This document shows positions 50,810 through 63,774 of a stretch of 64,000 bases of DNA, one piece after another. Numbering within the stretch: position 1 is the stretch's first letter; each line of letters begins with the position of its first letter. Source of the stretch: Microbacterium sp. BH-3-3-3. Its GTDB lineage: Bacteria; Actinomycetota; Actinomycetes; Actinomycetales; Microbacteriaceae. Location: positions 2,480,001 through 2,544,000 of the forward strand of contig NZ_CP017674.1 in the NCBI RefSeq assembly GCF_001792815.1, given 5' to 3'. The position numbers and the translations under genes were made by a program. Under the pieces are notes generated by a model, which saw only the letters and a program-made list of their open reading frames with translations, made no database searches and was not told the DNA's origin.

Positions 50810-51798
50810 CGACGTCGATCCCGGATGCCACCCTCCCGGTGCTGCTCGCCCACCCGGGGCCGCACGGCGTCGCCGTGTACGCGCGCGAGATGGCCGCCGA
50901 AGTCGTGAGCGGTGCCCCCGGGGTGCGGGTTATCACGCCCGACGAGGCGGCTTCCCTTGCCCCGGGCACGCCGGTGCACGCGCACATCACCGACCGGCTC
51001 TGGGGGGCTTCGCCCGAAGAGGCGACGCGCACCGTCGAGGCTCTGGCCCGGCGGCATCCGCTGACCGCGACCCTGCACGATGTGCCGCAGGCCTCCGACG
51101 GGGAGCGCAACCGTCCCCGGCGTCGGGCGTTCTACCGATCCGTGAGCGAGGCGGCGCGCGCCGTCGCCGTGAACAGTGCGCACGAGCGGGAGCTCCTGCG
51201 GGAAGAGGGGGTGTGGGACGGTCCGGTGACGGTCGTGCCGCTCCCCGTCGCGAGCGTTCCGCCCTCGGTCTCCGCTCCCTCCGACGACGCGGTCGGCGTC
51301 CTCGGCTACTTCTACCCCGGCAAGGGGCACGACGAGGCACTCGCCGCGACCGCCGCCTCGGGGTTGACGCGGTTGAGCGTGCTCGGGCGCGCGTCCGAGG
51401 GCCACGCGGCCGACCTCGACGCGTTCGTCCGCGCCGCGGCCGCCGCCGGTGTCACCGTCGAGGTGACCGGGTGGCTCGACGACGCCGACATGATCGCGCG
51501 GGCGCGGCGGGTCGCGGTCCCGGTGATCGCGCACCGTCACGTGTCGGCGTCGGGGTCTCTCGCCTCGTGGATCGGGTGGGGCCGCCGGCCGGTCGCCGTG
51601 CGCAACCGCTACGTCGACGAGATGGCCGCCCTCCGGCCCGGAACGCTCGACGTCGTCGAGCCCGAGCATCTCGCTTCGGCCGTCGCGGCCGCGCGCGCCG
51701 ATGCCGGCCGCACCTGGCACGGCGTCGACCCGGTCCCGTTCGGCCGCGCCGATGCCGCGCGGGCCTACCGCCGTTGGTGGGCGGACGTGTCGTGGTGA
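50806..51798 (+). CDS. putative GT-B glycosyltransferase
   Basis: A 330-residue protein with features of GT4 enzymes: HPGPHGVAVYAREMAAEVVSG near the N-terminus, SEAARAVAVNSAHERELLREEGVW in the linker and VGVLGYFYPGKGHDEALAATAASGLTRLSVLGRASEG in the C-terminal domain. The EX7E motif is not clear, so it may be a divergent or inactive member. It overlaps the WcbI-like gene by 4 bases (ATGA). There is no membrane segment. It is the middle gene of the rightward group, and its substrate is unknown. Confidence 0.72.
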   Translation: MTTSIPDATLPVLLAHPGPHGVAVYAREMAAEVVSGAPGVRVITPDEAASLAPGTPVHAHITDRLWGASPEEATRTVEALARRHPLTATLHDVPQASDGERNRPRRRAFYRSVSEAARAVAVNSAHERELLREEGVWDGPVTVVPLPVASVPPSVSAPSDDAVGVLGYFYPGKGHDEALAATAASGLTRLSVLGRASEGHAADLDAFVRAAAAAGVTVEVTGWLDDADMIARARRVAVPVIAHRHVSASGSLASWIGWGRRPVAVRNRYVDEMAALRPGTLDVVEPEHLASAVAAARADAGRTWHGVDPVPFGRADAARAYRRWWADVSW

Positions 51799-53132
51799 AC
51801 GCGGACGACGGCGGATGGAACGATCGGATGCCGTGGGTTCCGGGCAACCGGTGGGACCTGGTGTCGCATCGCGAGCCGGATCCGCCGCGGGTCAGCGTGA
51901 TCGTCACGCACTACGCGCAGCCGCAGGAGTTGGCCCGCACCCTCGCGGCGCTGCAGCAGCAGGACCACCCCGCCGACCGGCTCGAGATCATCGTGGCCGA
52001 CGACGGCTCGCCCGAGTCGCCCGTCGTCCCCCGCGGCGTTCGGCTCGTCCGCCAGGACGATCGGGGTTTCCGTGCCGCGGCCGCACGCAACCTGGGGGCC
52101 GCGGCCGCCACGGGTGAGGTCCTCTGCTTCCTCGACGCCGACACGACGCCCGAGCCCGAGTACATCCGACGGATGTCGCGCCTCCCGGCTCTGCTCCCCG
52201 ACGCGGTGACCGTCGGACGCCGTCGTCACGCCGACCTGTCCGAAGTGCCCGCCGGCCTCCCGATCGCCGAGGTCGCCCCGCCGCGGGAGCTGACCGAACC
52301 CGAGTGGCTCGTCGAGGCGTATGCGCGCACCGCGAACCTCCTCCACGCCGACGACCGTTCCTACCGGTATGTCATCAGCGCGGTGGCCGCGTGTTCCCGC
52401 GCGATCTTCGACGAGATCGGGGGATTCGACGAGTCGTTCTCCTCCTATGGCGGCGAGGACTGGGAGTGGGCGCATCGTGCTTGGCAGGCCGGCGCAGTGC
52501 TCGCACACATCCCGGATGCCGTGGCCTGGCACGACGGTCCCGACTGGGCCGCACGCGACGACCGCGACCGCGCGGCCGAGGGCAATCGCCAGACGCAGGT
52601 CCTCGCCGCGAAGATCCCGGTGCGGGGGTCACGGGGGAGGGGTCTTCTCCCCGCGGTGCCCGACCTCCTCGTCCGTCTGCCCGATGCGGTCACCCCGTCG
52701 GCGGCCTTCCTCTGCGTCGATTCCGTCCTCGCGGCGTTCCCGCAGGCGTCCGTGGCGGTGGATTCTTCCCTGCGCGAGCACGCATGGACGGCCGATCCCC
52801 GCGTGCTCTTCTCCGGTGACGCCTCCACCCCCGACGCGCGGATCACCCTGCACCTGACCCGGGCGGTGGTGATCCTGGATGCCACCACCCTCATCGACGC
52901 GGTGGCATCGCTCGATGACGGGGAGATCGGCTCGCTCGACCTGGTCACCGCGGAGGGCGTTCGATTCGGACTCGCGGAGTCGCGTCGGTCGCGTCGGCGC
53001 ACCCACCGATGGGGAACGTCGGCGGCCTTCCGCCGAGACACCCGGGTGGCTGACGGAGTGCATCCGACGAGGGACGAGCCCCACCTCGAGGCGTGGGTCG
53101 GCGGGTGGGGCGGCGTCGACCGCTTCGTCTGA
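51795..53132 (+). CDS. glycosyltransferase family 2 with C-terminal extension
   Basis: A 445-residue protein. The N-terminal 280 residues form a GT-A fold with VSVIVTHYAQPQELARTLAAL, EIIVADDGSPES, LCFLDADTTPEPEYIRRM (DxD) and GFDESFSSYGGEDWEWAHRAWQAGAVLAHIPDAVAWHDG (ED acceptor motif). The last 160 residues show no motif I recognise; they are rich in Asp, Ala and Val and could be a second substrate-binding or scaffold domain. It starts with GTG overlapping the preceding stop, or at 51792. Its stop is followed by a hairpin and then by the rRNA leader. Confidence 0.88.
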   Translation: MNADDGGWNDRMPWVPGNRWDLVSHREPDPPRVSVIVTHYAQPQELARTLAALQQQDHPADRLEIIVADDGSPESPVVPRGVRLVRQDDRGFRAAAARNLGAAAATGEVLCFLDADTTPEPEYIRRMSRLPALLPDAVTVGRRRHADLSEVPAGLPIAEVAPPRELTEPEWLVEAYARTANLLHADDRSYRYVISAVAACSRAIFDEIGGFDESFSSYGGEDWEWAHRAWQAGAVLAHIPDAVAWHDGPDWAARDDRDRAAEGNRQTQVLAAKIPVRGSRGRGLLPAVPDLLVRLPDAVTPSAAFLCVDSVLAAFPQASVAVDSSLREHAWTADPRVLFSGDASTPDARITLHLTRAVVILDATTLIDAVASLDDGEIGSLDLVTAEGVRFGLAESRRSRRRTHRWGTSAAFRRDTRVADGVHPTRDEPHLEAWVGGWGGVDRFV

Positions 53133-53136
53133 TCGG

Positions 53137-53166
53137 CCCACACCCGCGTGTTTCCGGGAGTGTGGG
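53137..53166 (+). terminator. hairpin after the rightward glycan genes
   Basis: CCCACAC (53137-53143) and GTGTGGG (53160-53166) with CCCG and CGGG inside (one bulged A) form a stem right after the glycosyltransferase stop, 28 bases before the first rRNA promoter candidate. It may stop glycan-gene transcription from entering the rRNA operon. Confidence 0.5.
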
Positions 53167-53194
53167 GGTGCGACACGCCCGGGATGTGGCTGGA

Positions 53195-53224
53195 TTGGCT
53201 GAGGGGGCGGGTGGCACGTAATCT
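53195..53224 (+). promoter_or_regulatory. candidate rRNA promoter P1
   Basis: TTGGCT (53195-53200), an 18-base spacer and TAATCT (53219-53224). The region around it is locally AT-richer than the genome. Moderate match. Confidence 0.45.
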
Positions 53225-53311
53225 TTTACTTGTTCGCCCCACAGGGGAGAGCGGAGCGGCCGAAAGGCCCCGCAGCCCCTCATGTAGCGAACCACTTCCT
53301 GATCTGTGGTC

Positions 53312-53340
53312 TTGAGAGTTTCGGTTCTCTGGTCTAAGGT
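53312..53340 (+). promoter_or_regulatory. rRNA promoter P2
   Basis: TTGAGA (53312-53317), a 17-base spacer and TAAGGT (53335-53340), upstream of about 330 bases of leader. This is the better of the two promoter candidates. Confidence 0.6.
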
Positions 53341-53471
53341 TGGGATCCTGCCACTCGGCGTGTACATCCTTCACTGGTCGTCTTCGGGCGTGGTGTTGTG
53401 GTTGTGTCGGTGGTGTTAGGCGTATTGCCTCACGGGTAGGTCGAGAGATTGTTTCTGTGGGTGCGTCCGTT

Positions 53472-53486
53472 CCTTGAGAACTCAAC
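53472..53486 (+). promoter_or_regulatory. boxA-like antitermination element in the rRNA leader
   Basis: CCTTGAGAACTCAAC is the leader element conserved before actinobacterial 16S genes and related to boxA antitermination sites. A similar TTTGAGAACTACAC occurs in the 16S-23S spacer at 55501-55515. The 534-bp gap 53133-53667 otherwise holds promoters and an AT-rich leader with no gene. Confidence 0.6.
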
Positions 53487-53667
53487 AGCGTGCACTTGTC
53501 AAATGCCAATTTATTCCTCGTTGGTCTTCGGATCGCGAGAATTCCTTTGGATCAAAGTCCAATCCTCTTTTTGGGGGTTGGCATCTGGATAGTCAGTTTT
53601 GACTTCCTGTTTGGTCAGATTGAACTCGCTTGCCTTGACCTTATTCCGGTTGGGTGGGCATTTTTCT

Positions 53668-58724
<5,057 letters not shown>

Positions 58725-58739
58725 ACACACCGTTTTTGG

Positions 58740-58767
58740 TGCTTGCGTCCACTGAGTGGTTCTCGAT
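58740..58767 (+). other. 3' strand of the pre-23S processing stem
   Basis: The reverse complement of this segment reads GAGAAC-C-AC-T-CAGTGGACGC-A-AGCA, almost matching GAGAACTACACAGTGGACGC in the spacer at 55505-55533. Together they enclose the 23S gene. Confidence 0.6.
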
Positions 58768-58826
58768 GTACGGTCGGGAACTCAACAATGATGATGTCGT
58801 TGTTGGTTTTTGAAACATCAATAGTG

Positions 58827-58943
58827 TTTCGGCGGCCATAGCGAGAGGGAAACGCCCGGTTACATTCCGAACCCGGAAGCTAAGCCTCTCAGCGCCGATG
58901 GTACTGCAGGGGGGACCCTGTGGGAGAGTAGGACACCGCCGGA
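58827..58943 (+). rRNA. rrf: 5S ribosomal RNA
   Basis: About 117 bases beginning TTTCGGCGGCCATAGCGAGAG and ending near GACACCGCCGGACTT; the two ends pair to form helix I. The conserved CCCGGTTACATTCCGAACCCGGAAG core is present. It follows the 23S gene by about 100 bases. Confidence 0.95.
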
Positions 58944-58957
58944 CTTCTTTTAGTCGG

Positions 58958-58985
58958 AATGGCCACCCAATGTTGGGTGGCCATT
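58958..58985 (+). terminator. rRNA operon terminator
   Basis: AATGGCCACCCAA (58958-58970), loop TG and TTGGGTGGCCATT (58973-58985) form a perfect 13-bp stem 15 bases after the 5S gene. It ends the rRNA operon only 37 bases before the next start codon. Confidence 0.85.
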
Positions 58986-59021
58986 TCGCATTTACGGGCA
59001 CATTTCCCGGGAAGGCCAGTC

Positions 59022-60836
59022 ATGTCGACGAATGACGCGAACGATCGCAAGAGCAACGAAGGACGCTCGGGCGACCGCGCGTCCGGTCGCGGGCAGTCTT
59101 CCGGAAGGGACGGGGCGTCGCCACGCGGTGACCGTCCATTCCGTCGTGAGGGCGATGCCCGTCCTCCGCGCGACAACGACCGCCCGTTCCGTCGGGACAA
59201 TGATTCGCGTCCTGCGCGTTCGGGGGATTCGCGTCCGCCGCGTGAGGGTGACTCTCGTCCATCGCGTGACGGTGATCGCCCGTTCCGTCGCGACAACGAC
59301 TCGCGTCCGCCGCGTGATGGCGACCGCCCGTTCCGTCGTGACAACGATTCGCGTCCGCCGCGTTCGGGTGACTCCCGTCCATCGCGTGACGGTGATCGCC
59401 CCTACCGTCGCGACAATGACTCGCGTCCGCCGCGTGATGGTGACCGTCTTTACCGTCGCGACAATGACTCGCGTCCGCCGCGTGATGGTGACCGCCCGTT
59501 CCGTCGCGACAACGATTCGCGTCCGCCCCGTTCGGGTGACTCCCGTCCATCGCGTGACGGTGATCGTCCTTACCGTCGCGACAATGATTCGCGTCCGCCG
59601 CGTGATGGTGACCGCCCGTTCCGTCGCGACAACGATTCACGTCCGCCCCGTTCGGGTGACTCCCGTCCATCGCGTGACGGCGACCGCCCCTACCGTCGCG
59701 ACAATGACTCGCGTCCGCCGCGTGATGGCGATCGCCCTTACCGTCGCGACAATGACTCGCGTCCGCCGCGTGACGGTGATCGTCCGTATCGTCGCGAGGG
59801 CGACAATCGCGGTTTCGCCGGCGGGAATGACCGTCGTCCCTCAGGTGACCGGCGTCCCGGTGCGGGCGCACCCCGCCGCTTCGATCGTGACGACGCACGT
59901 GCCACGCGTCCGCCGCAGGACCGGCGCGAGCGGGGTCCGGAGATCCCCGAAGAGATCACGGCCTGGGATCTGCCGGGCGCGGCACGCAACGAGTTGAAGA
60001 CGCTGAGCAAGGACAACGCCGAGAACGTCGCCCGCCATCTCGCGATGGCCGCGCGTCTCATCGACGAAGACCCCGCGCTCGCGCACGAGCACGCGTTGGC
60101 GGCCTCTCGGAGCGCCGGCCGTGTCGGCGTCGTCCGCGAGACGGTCGCCATCACCGCTTATGCGGTGGGGGACTTCGCCCTCGCCCTGCGAGAGCTGCGC
60201 ACCCACCGTCGCATCACGGGCTCCGACGATCAGGTGCCGCTCATCGTGGACAGCGAGCGAGGAGTCGGCAAACCCGATCGCGCGCTGGAAGAGGGCCGCG
60301 CGGTGGACCGCTCGAAGCTCTCGGTCCCGGTCCGTGTGCAGCTCGCGATCGCGATGTCCGGTGCTCGTCTGGACCTCGGAGAAACGGAACGGGCGCTCCA
60401 GGAACTCGACATCCCCGAGGCCGACCCCGACCGTGCGTTCGAGTGGAGCCCCGCGCTGTTCAGCGCTCGCGCCGCGGTGCTCGAGGAGCTCGGGCGTGAC
60501 GCCGAAGCGGCGGAGTGGGAACGCCGTGCACAGATCGCTGCCGACGCCCTCGACGCCGCAGCGGGCGTCGCCGACCGCGAAGTGATCGTCGTCGAGGAGA
60601 TCGAACTCATCGACGACGAGGGCGGTGTGGACGTGGCATCCGGGGTCATCCCGACAGAAGACCTCGGCGTCGACGACATCGAAGACCTTGGCGACACCTC
60701 CACCTCCGCTGACGACGCCGATGTCACTGATGCTGACGCCGATGCGGTTTTTGCTGGCGCAGTGGACGTCGACGAGGCTGACGCTGACTCTGACGCTTCG
60801 ACGGAGTCCTCCGCCCCCGACGAGGACGCGCGATGA
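59022..60836 (+). CDS. Arg/Asp-rich repeat protein with C-terminal TPR-like domain
   Basis: A 604-residue protein in two parts. Residues about 45-265 are a disordered, highly charged array built from a 16-residue unit such as DGDRPFRRDNDSRPPR, with an 8-residue insert SGDSRPSR recurring in a regular pattern. Residues about 305-510 form an alpha-helical, TPR-like domain (ITAWDLPGAARNELKTLSKDNAENVARHLAMAA, AAVLEELGRDAEAAEWERRAQ). The last 80 residues are acidic (Asp/Glu/Ala). GGGAAGG precedes the ATG at 59022. Relatives in this position in Microbacteriaceae are often labelled 'primosomal protein' without evidence. The Arg/Asp mix suggests RNA binding or phase separation. It follows the rRNA operon and precedes HAD, tlyA and nadK genes. 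Confidence 0.85.
   Translation: MSTNDANDRKSNEGRSGDRASGRGQSSGRDGASPRGDRPFRREGDARPPRDNDRPFRRDNDSRPARSGDSRPPREGDSRPSRDGDRPFRRDNDSRPPRDGDRPFRRDNDSRPPRSGDSRPSRDGDRPYRRDNDSRPPRDGDRLYRRDNDSRPPRDGDRPFRRDNDSRPPRSGDSRPSRDGDRPYRRDNDSRPPRDGDRPFRRDNDSRPPRSGDSRPSRDGDRPYRRDNDSRPPRDGDRPYRRDNDSRPPRDGDRPYRREGDNRGFAGGNDRRPSGDRRPGAGAPRRFDRDDARATRPPQDRRERGPEIPEEITAWDLPGAARNELKTLSKDNAENVARHLAMAARLIDEDPALAHEHALAASRSAGRVGVVRETVAITAYAVGDFALALRELRTHRRITGSDDQVPLIVDSERGVGKPDRALEEGRAVDRSKLSVPVRVQLAIAMSGARLDLGETERALQELDIPEADPDRAFEWSPALFSARAAVLEELGRDAEAAEWERRAQIAADALDAAAGVADREVIVVEEIELIDDEGGVDVASGVIPTEDLGVDDIEDLGDTSTSADDADVTDADADAVFAGAVDVDEADADSDASTESSAPDEDAR
59165..59802 (+). repeat. coding tandem repeat (48-bp unit with 24-bp inserts)
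   Basis: About nine to ten copies of a 48-bp unit around CGTCGCGACAATGACTCG, some separated by a 24-bp insert around GGTGACTCCCGTCCATCGC. The higher-order period is often 120 bp. Copies differ mostly at third codon positions (C/T, G/A), so the protein sequence is conserved while the DNA drifts. Confidence 0.85.
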
Positions 60837-61870
60837 TCTTCGGCCGCGGCAGGACGGCGTCGACTCCGCTCGACGGCATCGACGTCGTGCTCGCCGACCT
60901 CGACGGCGTCGTGTACGCGGGCCCCGGTGCGCTCCCGCACGCCGTCGACAGTCTCAACCGGGCCCAGGACGAGGGGCGCCGGCTCGGCTACATCACCAAC
61001 AACGCCTCGCGCACCGATGCATCGGTCGCGGAGCACCTCTCGTCGCTCGGACTCCGCGTCGCCGCCGAGGACGTCACGACGAGTCCGCAGGCGGCCATGC
61101 GGCTCATGCGCGACCTCGTGCCCGCGGGCTCCACCCTTCTCGTCATCGGCGGCGAGGGTCTCGTCGTCGAGGTCGAGAAGGCCGGCTTCGTCGTCACCCG
61201 CAGTGCCGACGACGCCCCCGCGGCCGTCGTGCAGGGCTTCGCCCCCGACGTGGGATGGGCGCACCTGGCGGAGGCGGCCTACGCGCTTGCCACCCCCGTC
61301 GAAGACGGCGGCATCCCGTGGGTCGCGACGAACACCGACTGGACCATTCCGCAGGCGCGTGGCATCGCCCCGGGAAACGGCACCCTCGTGTCGGCCGTGC
61401 ACACGGCGGTGGGACGCCTGGCGACGATCGCCGGTAAGCCCGAGCGTCCGATCTTCGACGAGGCGATCACCCGGACAGGGGCGAAGGCGCCGCTGTTCAT
61501 CGGAGACCGGCTCGACACCGACATCCAGGGAGCGCGGACCGCGGGCATGCCCTCGCTGCTCGTACTGACCGGGATCGACCGGCCGAAGCAGGTGCTCGCC
61601 GCCATTGCGTCGCAGCGTCCCGACTACATCGTCGAGGATCTGCGCCAACTCTTCGAACCGTATCCCGAGACCATCGTCAAGGGCGCACGCACCCGCGTGG
61701 GTGACGCGATCGTCGAGGTCGATGGTGTCGACCTGCGCATCGTCGCGGAGGGCGGTCGGCAGATCGACCTTCTGCGCGCCGGAGCCGCGGCGATCTGGAA
61801 CTCCGGACGCGCCATCTTCGGCTTCCGCGTACCCGAACAGCTGTACGCGGACCCGTTCCGCGTGCGCTGA
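60833..61870 (+). CDS. HAD-superfamily phosphatase (NagD-type)
   Basis: A 345-residue HAD hydrolase. Motif I is VVLADLDGVVYAGPGALPHAV with the nucleophile Asp; motif II is YITNNASRT; motif III lies near KPERPIFDEAI and motif IV is FIGDRLDTDIQGARTAGMPSLLVLTG. The cap is of the NagD/PGP type (C2). A C-terminal extension of about 70 residues ends in RIFGFRVPEQ-like sequence. It would dephosphorylate a small metabolite such as phosphoglycolate or a sugar phosphate. It overlaps the repeat-protein stop by 4 bases (ATGA). Confidence 0.9.
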   Translation: MIFGRGRTASTPLDGIDVVLADLDGVVYAGPGALPHAVDSLNRAQDEGRRLGYITNNASRTDASVAEHLSSLGLRVAAEDVTTSPQAAMRLMRDLVPAGSTLLVIGGEGLVVEVEKAGFVVTRSADDAPAAVVQGFAPDVGWAHLAEAAYALATPVEDGGIPWVATNTDWTIPQARGIAPGNGTLVSAVHTAVGRLATIAGKPERPIFDEAITRTGAKAPLFIGDRLDTDIQGARTAGMPSLLVLTGIDRPKQVLAAIASQRPDYIVEDLRQLFEPYPETIVKGARTRVGDAIVEVDGVDLRIVAEGGRQIDLLRAGAAAIWNSGRAIFGFRVPEQLYADPFRVR

Positions 61871-61876
61871 CGTCGG

Positions 61877-61882
61877 TAGCAT
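61877..61882 (+). promoter_or_regulatory. -10 box of a probable leaderless promoter
   Basis: TAGCAT, 7 bases before the ATG at 61890; -35-like GTTCCG at 61855-61860. It could give the small protein, tlyA, nadK and recN their own transcript. Confidence 0.4.
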
Positions 61883-61889
61883 GGCATCC

Positions 61890-62060
61890 ATGTCGGACAG
61901 CTCCGCCCCCGATGCCGTTCCCGAACTCGTCGATCGTCTGCGGATGATCGAGGAGCAGCCGCTGGGAGCGCGCGCGGAGGCCTACGCCGCCGTGCAGGAC
62001 GAGTTGGCGCGCCGCCTCGAATCGGCACCGACCGACACCCCGGCAGCGCGGCGGGCGTGA
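61890..62060 (+). CDS. small conserved-position protein upstream of tlyA
   Basis: A 56-residue acidic/charged protein (PELVDRLRMIEEQPLGARAEAYAAVQDELARRLE), probably two amphipathic helices. I do not recognise a family by name, but a short frame between the HAD and tlyA genes is a usual arrangement in relatives. TAGCAT at 61877-61882 lies 7 bases before the ATG at 61890 with no ribosome-binding site, so a leaderless start is likely; ATG 61881 is the alternative. Its stop overlaps the GTG of tlyA. Confidence 0.7.
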   Translation: MSDSSAPDAVPELVDRLRMIEEQPLGARAEAYAAVQDELARRLESAPTDTPAARRA

Positions 62061-62857
62061 CTCCCCGTCTCGATGCGGAGCTCGCCGCCCGAGGGCTCGC
62101 CCGCTCCCGCTCGCACGCCGCTCAGCTCGTCGTCGACGGGCTCGTGAGCGTCGACGGGCGTCCGGTCGTCAAGACGTCGGCGCAGGTCGGCGACGACAGC
62201 GTCATCGACGTGGCCGGATCCGACCATTACGTCAGTCGGGGAGCCCACAAGCTGCTCGCGGCGCTCGACGCTTTCGACATCGTCGTGGACGGTGTCGTCG
62301 CCGTAGACCTGGGCGCGTCGACGGGCGGCTTCAGCCAGGTTCTGCGCGAACGCGGCGCTCGCCCCGTCTTGGCCGTCGACGTGGGCCACGGGCAGTTGTC
62401 CACCGTCGTCGAGTCCGACCCGGACGTGGTGTCGGTCGAGGGGTATAACGTGCGGTTCATGACCGCCGCCTCTCTCGCCGCCGCGACGGGCGTCGACGAG
62501 CGGCCACGCATCGTCACCGGTGATCTCTCGTTCATCTCGCTCCACCACGTTCTTCCTGCGATCGTCGAGACGATGGATCCGACCGCCGACGTCGTGCTGC
62601 TCATCAAGCCCCAGTTCGAAGTCGGCCGCACCGCGGTCAAGGGTGGGCTCGTCACCGACCCGGCTCTGCGGTCCGACGCCGTGCACGGCGTGCTGTGGGC
62701 CGCGTGGGACGTGGGCCTGCGCACCGCGGGTCTCATCGCGTCGCCGATCGTCGGAACCCATGGCAACCAGGAGTACGTCGCGTGGTTCTCGGCCGTCCAC
62801 GGCACAGAGCCCTCACAATGGGAGAGCACCGTGACCCGACTGACCGGAAGCCGATGA
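62057..62857 (+). CDS. tlyA: TlyA rRNA 2'-O-methyltransferase
   Basis: A 266-residue TlyA-family protein. N-terminal S4 RNA-binding domain: TPRLDAELAARGLARSRSHAAQLVVDGLVSVDGRPV. FtsJ-like methyltransferase domain: YVSRGAHKLLAALDAFDIVVDGVVAVDLGASTGGFSQVL (SAM motif), GDLSFISLHHVLP and LLIKPQFEVGRTAVKGG (catalytic Lys). In mycobacteria TlyA methylates 16S and 23S rRNA at sites that affect capreomycin sensitivity. GTG start overlaps the upstream stop. Its gene order with nadK and recN is conserved in actinobacteria. Confidence 0.95.
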   Translation: MTPRLDAELAARGLARSRSHAAQLVVDGLVSVDGRPVVKTSAQVGDDSVIDVAGSDHYVSRGAHKLLAALDAFDIVVDGVVAVDLGASTGGFSQVLRERGARPVLAVDVGHGQLSTVVESDPDVVSVEGYNVRFMTAASLAAATGVDERPRIVTGDLSFISLHHVLPAIVETMDPTADVVLLIKPQFEVGRTAVKGGLVTDPALRSDAVHGVLWAAWDVGLRTAGLIASPIVGTHGNQEYVAWFSAVHGTEPSQWESTVTRLTGSR

Positions 62858-63774
62858 CCCCCAGCGATCGCCGAATCCTCCTCGTCGTCCACGCGCGCCG
62901 TGACGACACCGTCCATGCCGCCGAACGCATCATCACGGCCATCTGCGCGGCGGGGGCGACTCCCGTCGTCTCGGCCGAGGACCGCCCCGAACTCGCCGAG
63001 CGCCTCGGCCTCGAGGGCGTGGCGACCCTGGGTGTCGACGTGGGCATCGACGACGTCGAGCTCGCCATCGTCCTCGGCGGGGACGGCACCATCCTGCGCG
63101 CGGCCGAGATGGTGCGCGGAAGCACGGCCCCCATCCTCGGCGTCAACATGGGGCACGTGGGATTCCTCGCCGAGATCGAACGCGATGACATGGACGACGC
63201 GGTGCGTCGGGTGATCGACCGGGACTACACGGTCGAGGAGCGCCTCGCGCTCGCCGTCAAGATCGAAGACGCCGACGACCGTGTCATCTTCGAGACGTGG
63301 GCGCTCAACGAGGCCACCGTCGAGAAGGCCAGCCGCGAGCGCATGCTCGAGGTCGTCATGGCCGTCGACGGTCGCCCGCTGTCGTCGTTCGGCTGCGACG
63401 GCGTCGTCGTCGCCACCCCGACCGGCTCGACCGCCTACAACTTCTCGGCCGGGGGCCCCATCGTCTGGCCGACCGTCGAGGCGATCGCCGTCGTGCCGCT
63501 GTCGGCGCACGCGCTCTTCGCGCGCCCCCTGGTGGTGAGCCCCGAGGCCACTGTCGCGGTCGAGGTCTTGGAGCGCACGAGCGGCAGCGGCATCCTGTGG
63601 TGCGACGGTCGCCGTTCGCACGACCTGCCCCCGGGTGCGCGCGTCGTCGTGCGCCGGTCGTCCCGGCCCGTGCGGCTGGCACGGCTGCACCCGGCCGCCT
63701 TCACCGATCGCCTCGTGCGCAAGTTCCACCTCCCCGTGACGGGTTGGCGGGGAGTGGCGGGGGGACCGTCATGA
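62854..63774 (+). CDS. nadK: NAD kinase
   Basis: A 306-residue NAD(+)/NADH kinase. Motifs: LAIVLGGDGTILRAAEMVRG (GGDG), ILGVNMGHVGFLAEIE, ALNEATVEKASRERMLEVVM (NE-containing NAD site) and DGVVVATPTGSTAYNFSAGGPIVWP. The ATG overlaps the tlyA stop by 4 bases. It makes NADP(H) from NAD(H) and ATP or polyphosphate. Length and motifs are standard for actinobacterial NadK. Confidence 0.96.
   Translation: MTPSDRRILLVVHARRDDTVHAAERIITAICAAGATPVVSAEDRPELAERLGLEGVATLGVDVGIDDVELAIVLGGDGTILRAAEMVRGSTAPILGVNMGHVGFLAEIERDDMDDAVRRVIDRDYTVEERLALAVKIEDADDRVIFETWALNEATVEKASRERMLEVVMAVDGRPLSSFGCDGVVVATPTGSTAYNFSAGGPIVWPTVEAIAVVPLSAHALFARPLVVSPEATVAVEVLERTSGSGILWCDGRRSHDLPPGARVVVRRSSRPVRLARLHPAAFTDRLVRKFHLPVTGWRGVAGGPS

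Noticed and set aside
58959..59021. N-terminal extension of the repeat protein
   Set aside because: The first 21 codons would overlap the rRNA terminator; the ATG at 59022 has a good ribosome-binding site.
59165..59802. Regularly spaced repeats resembling a CRISPR array
   Set aside because: Repeats are contiguous and in frame with a protein, there are no unique spacers, and no cas gene is present.
59020..59898. Minus-strand 292-codon frame with His/Asp/Gly repeats and + strand 321-codon frame
   Set aside because: They mirror the tandem repeat in other frames; only the frame from 59022 has a ribosome-binding site and a non-repeat domain.
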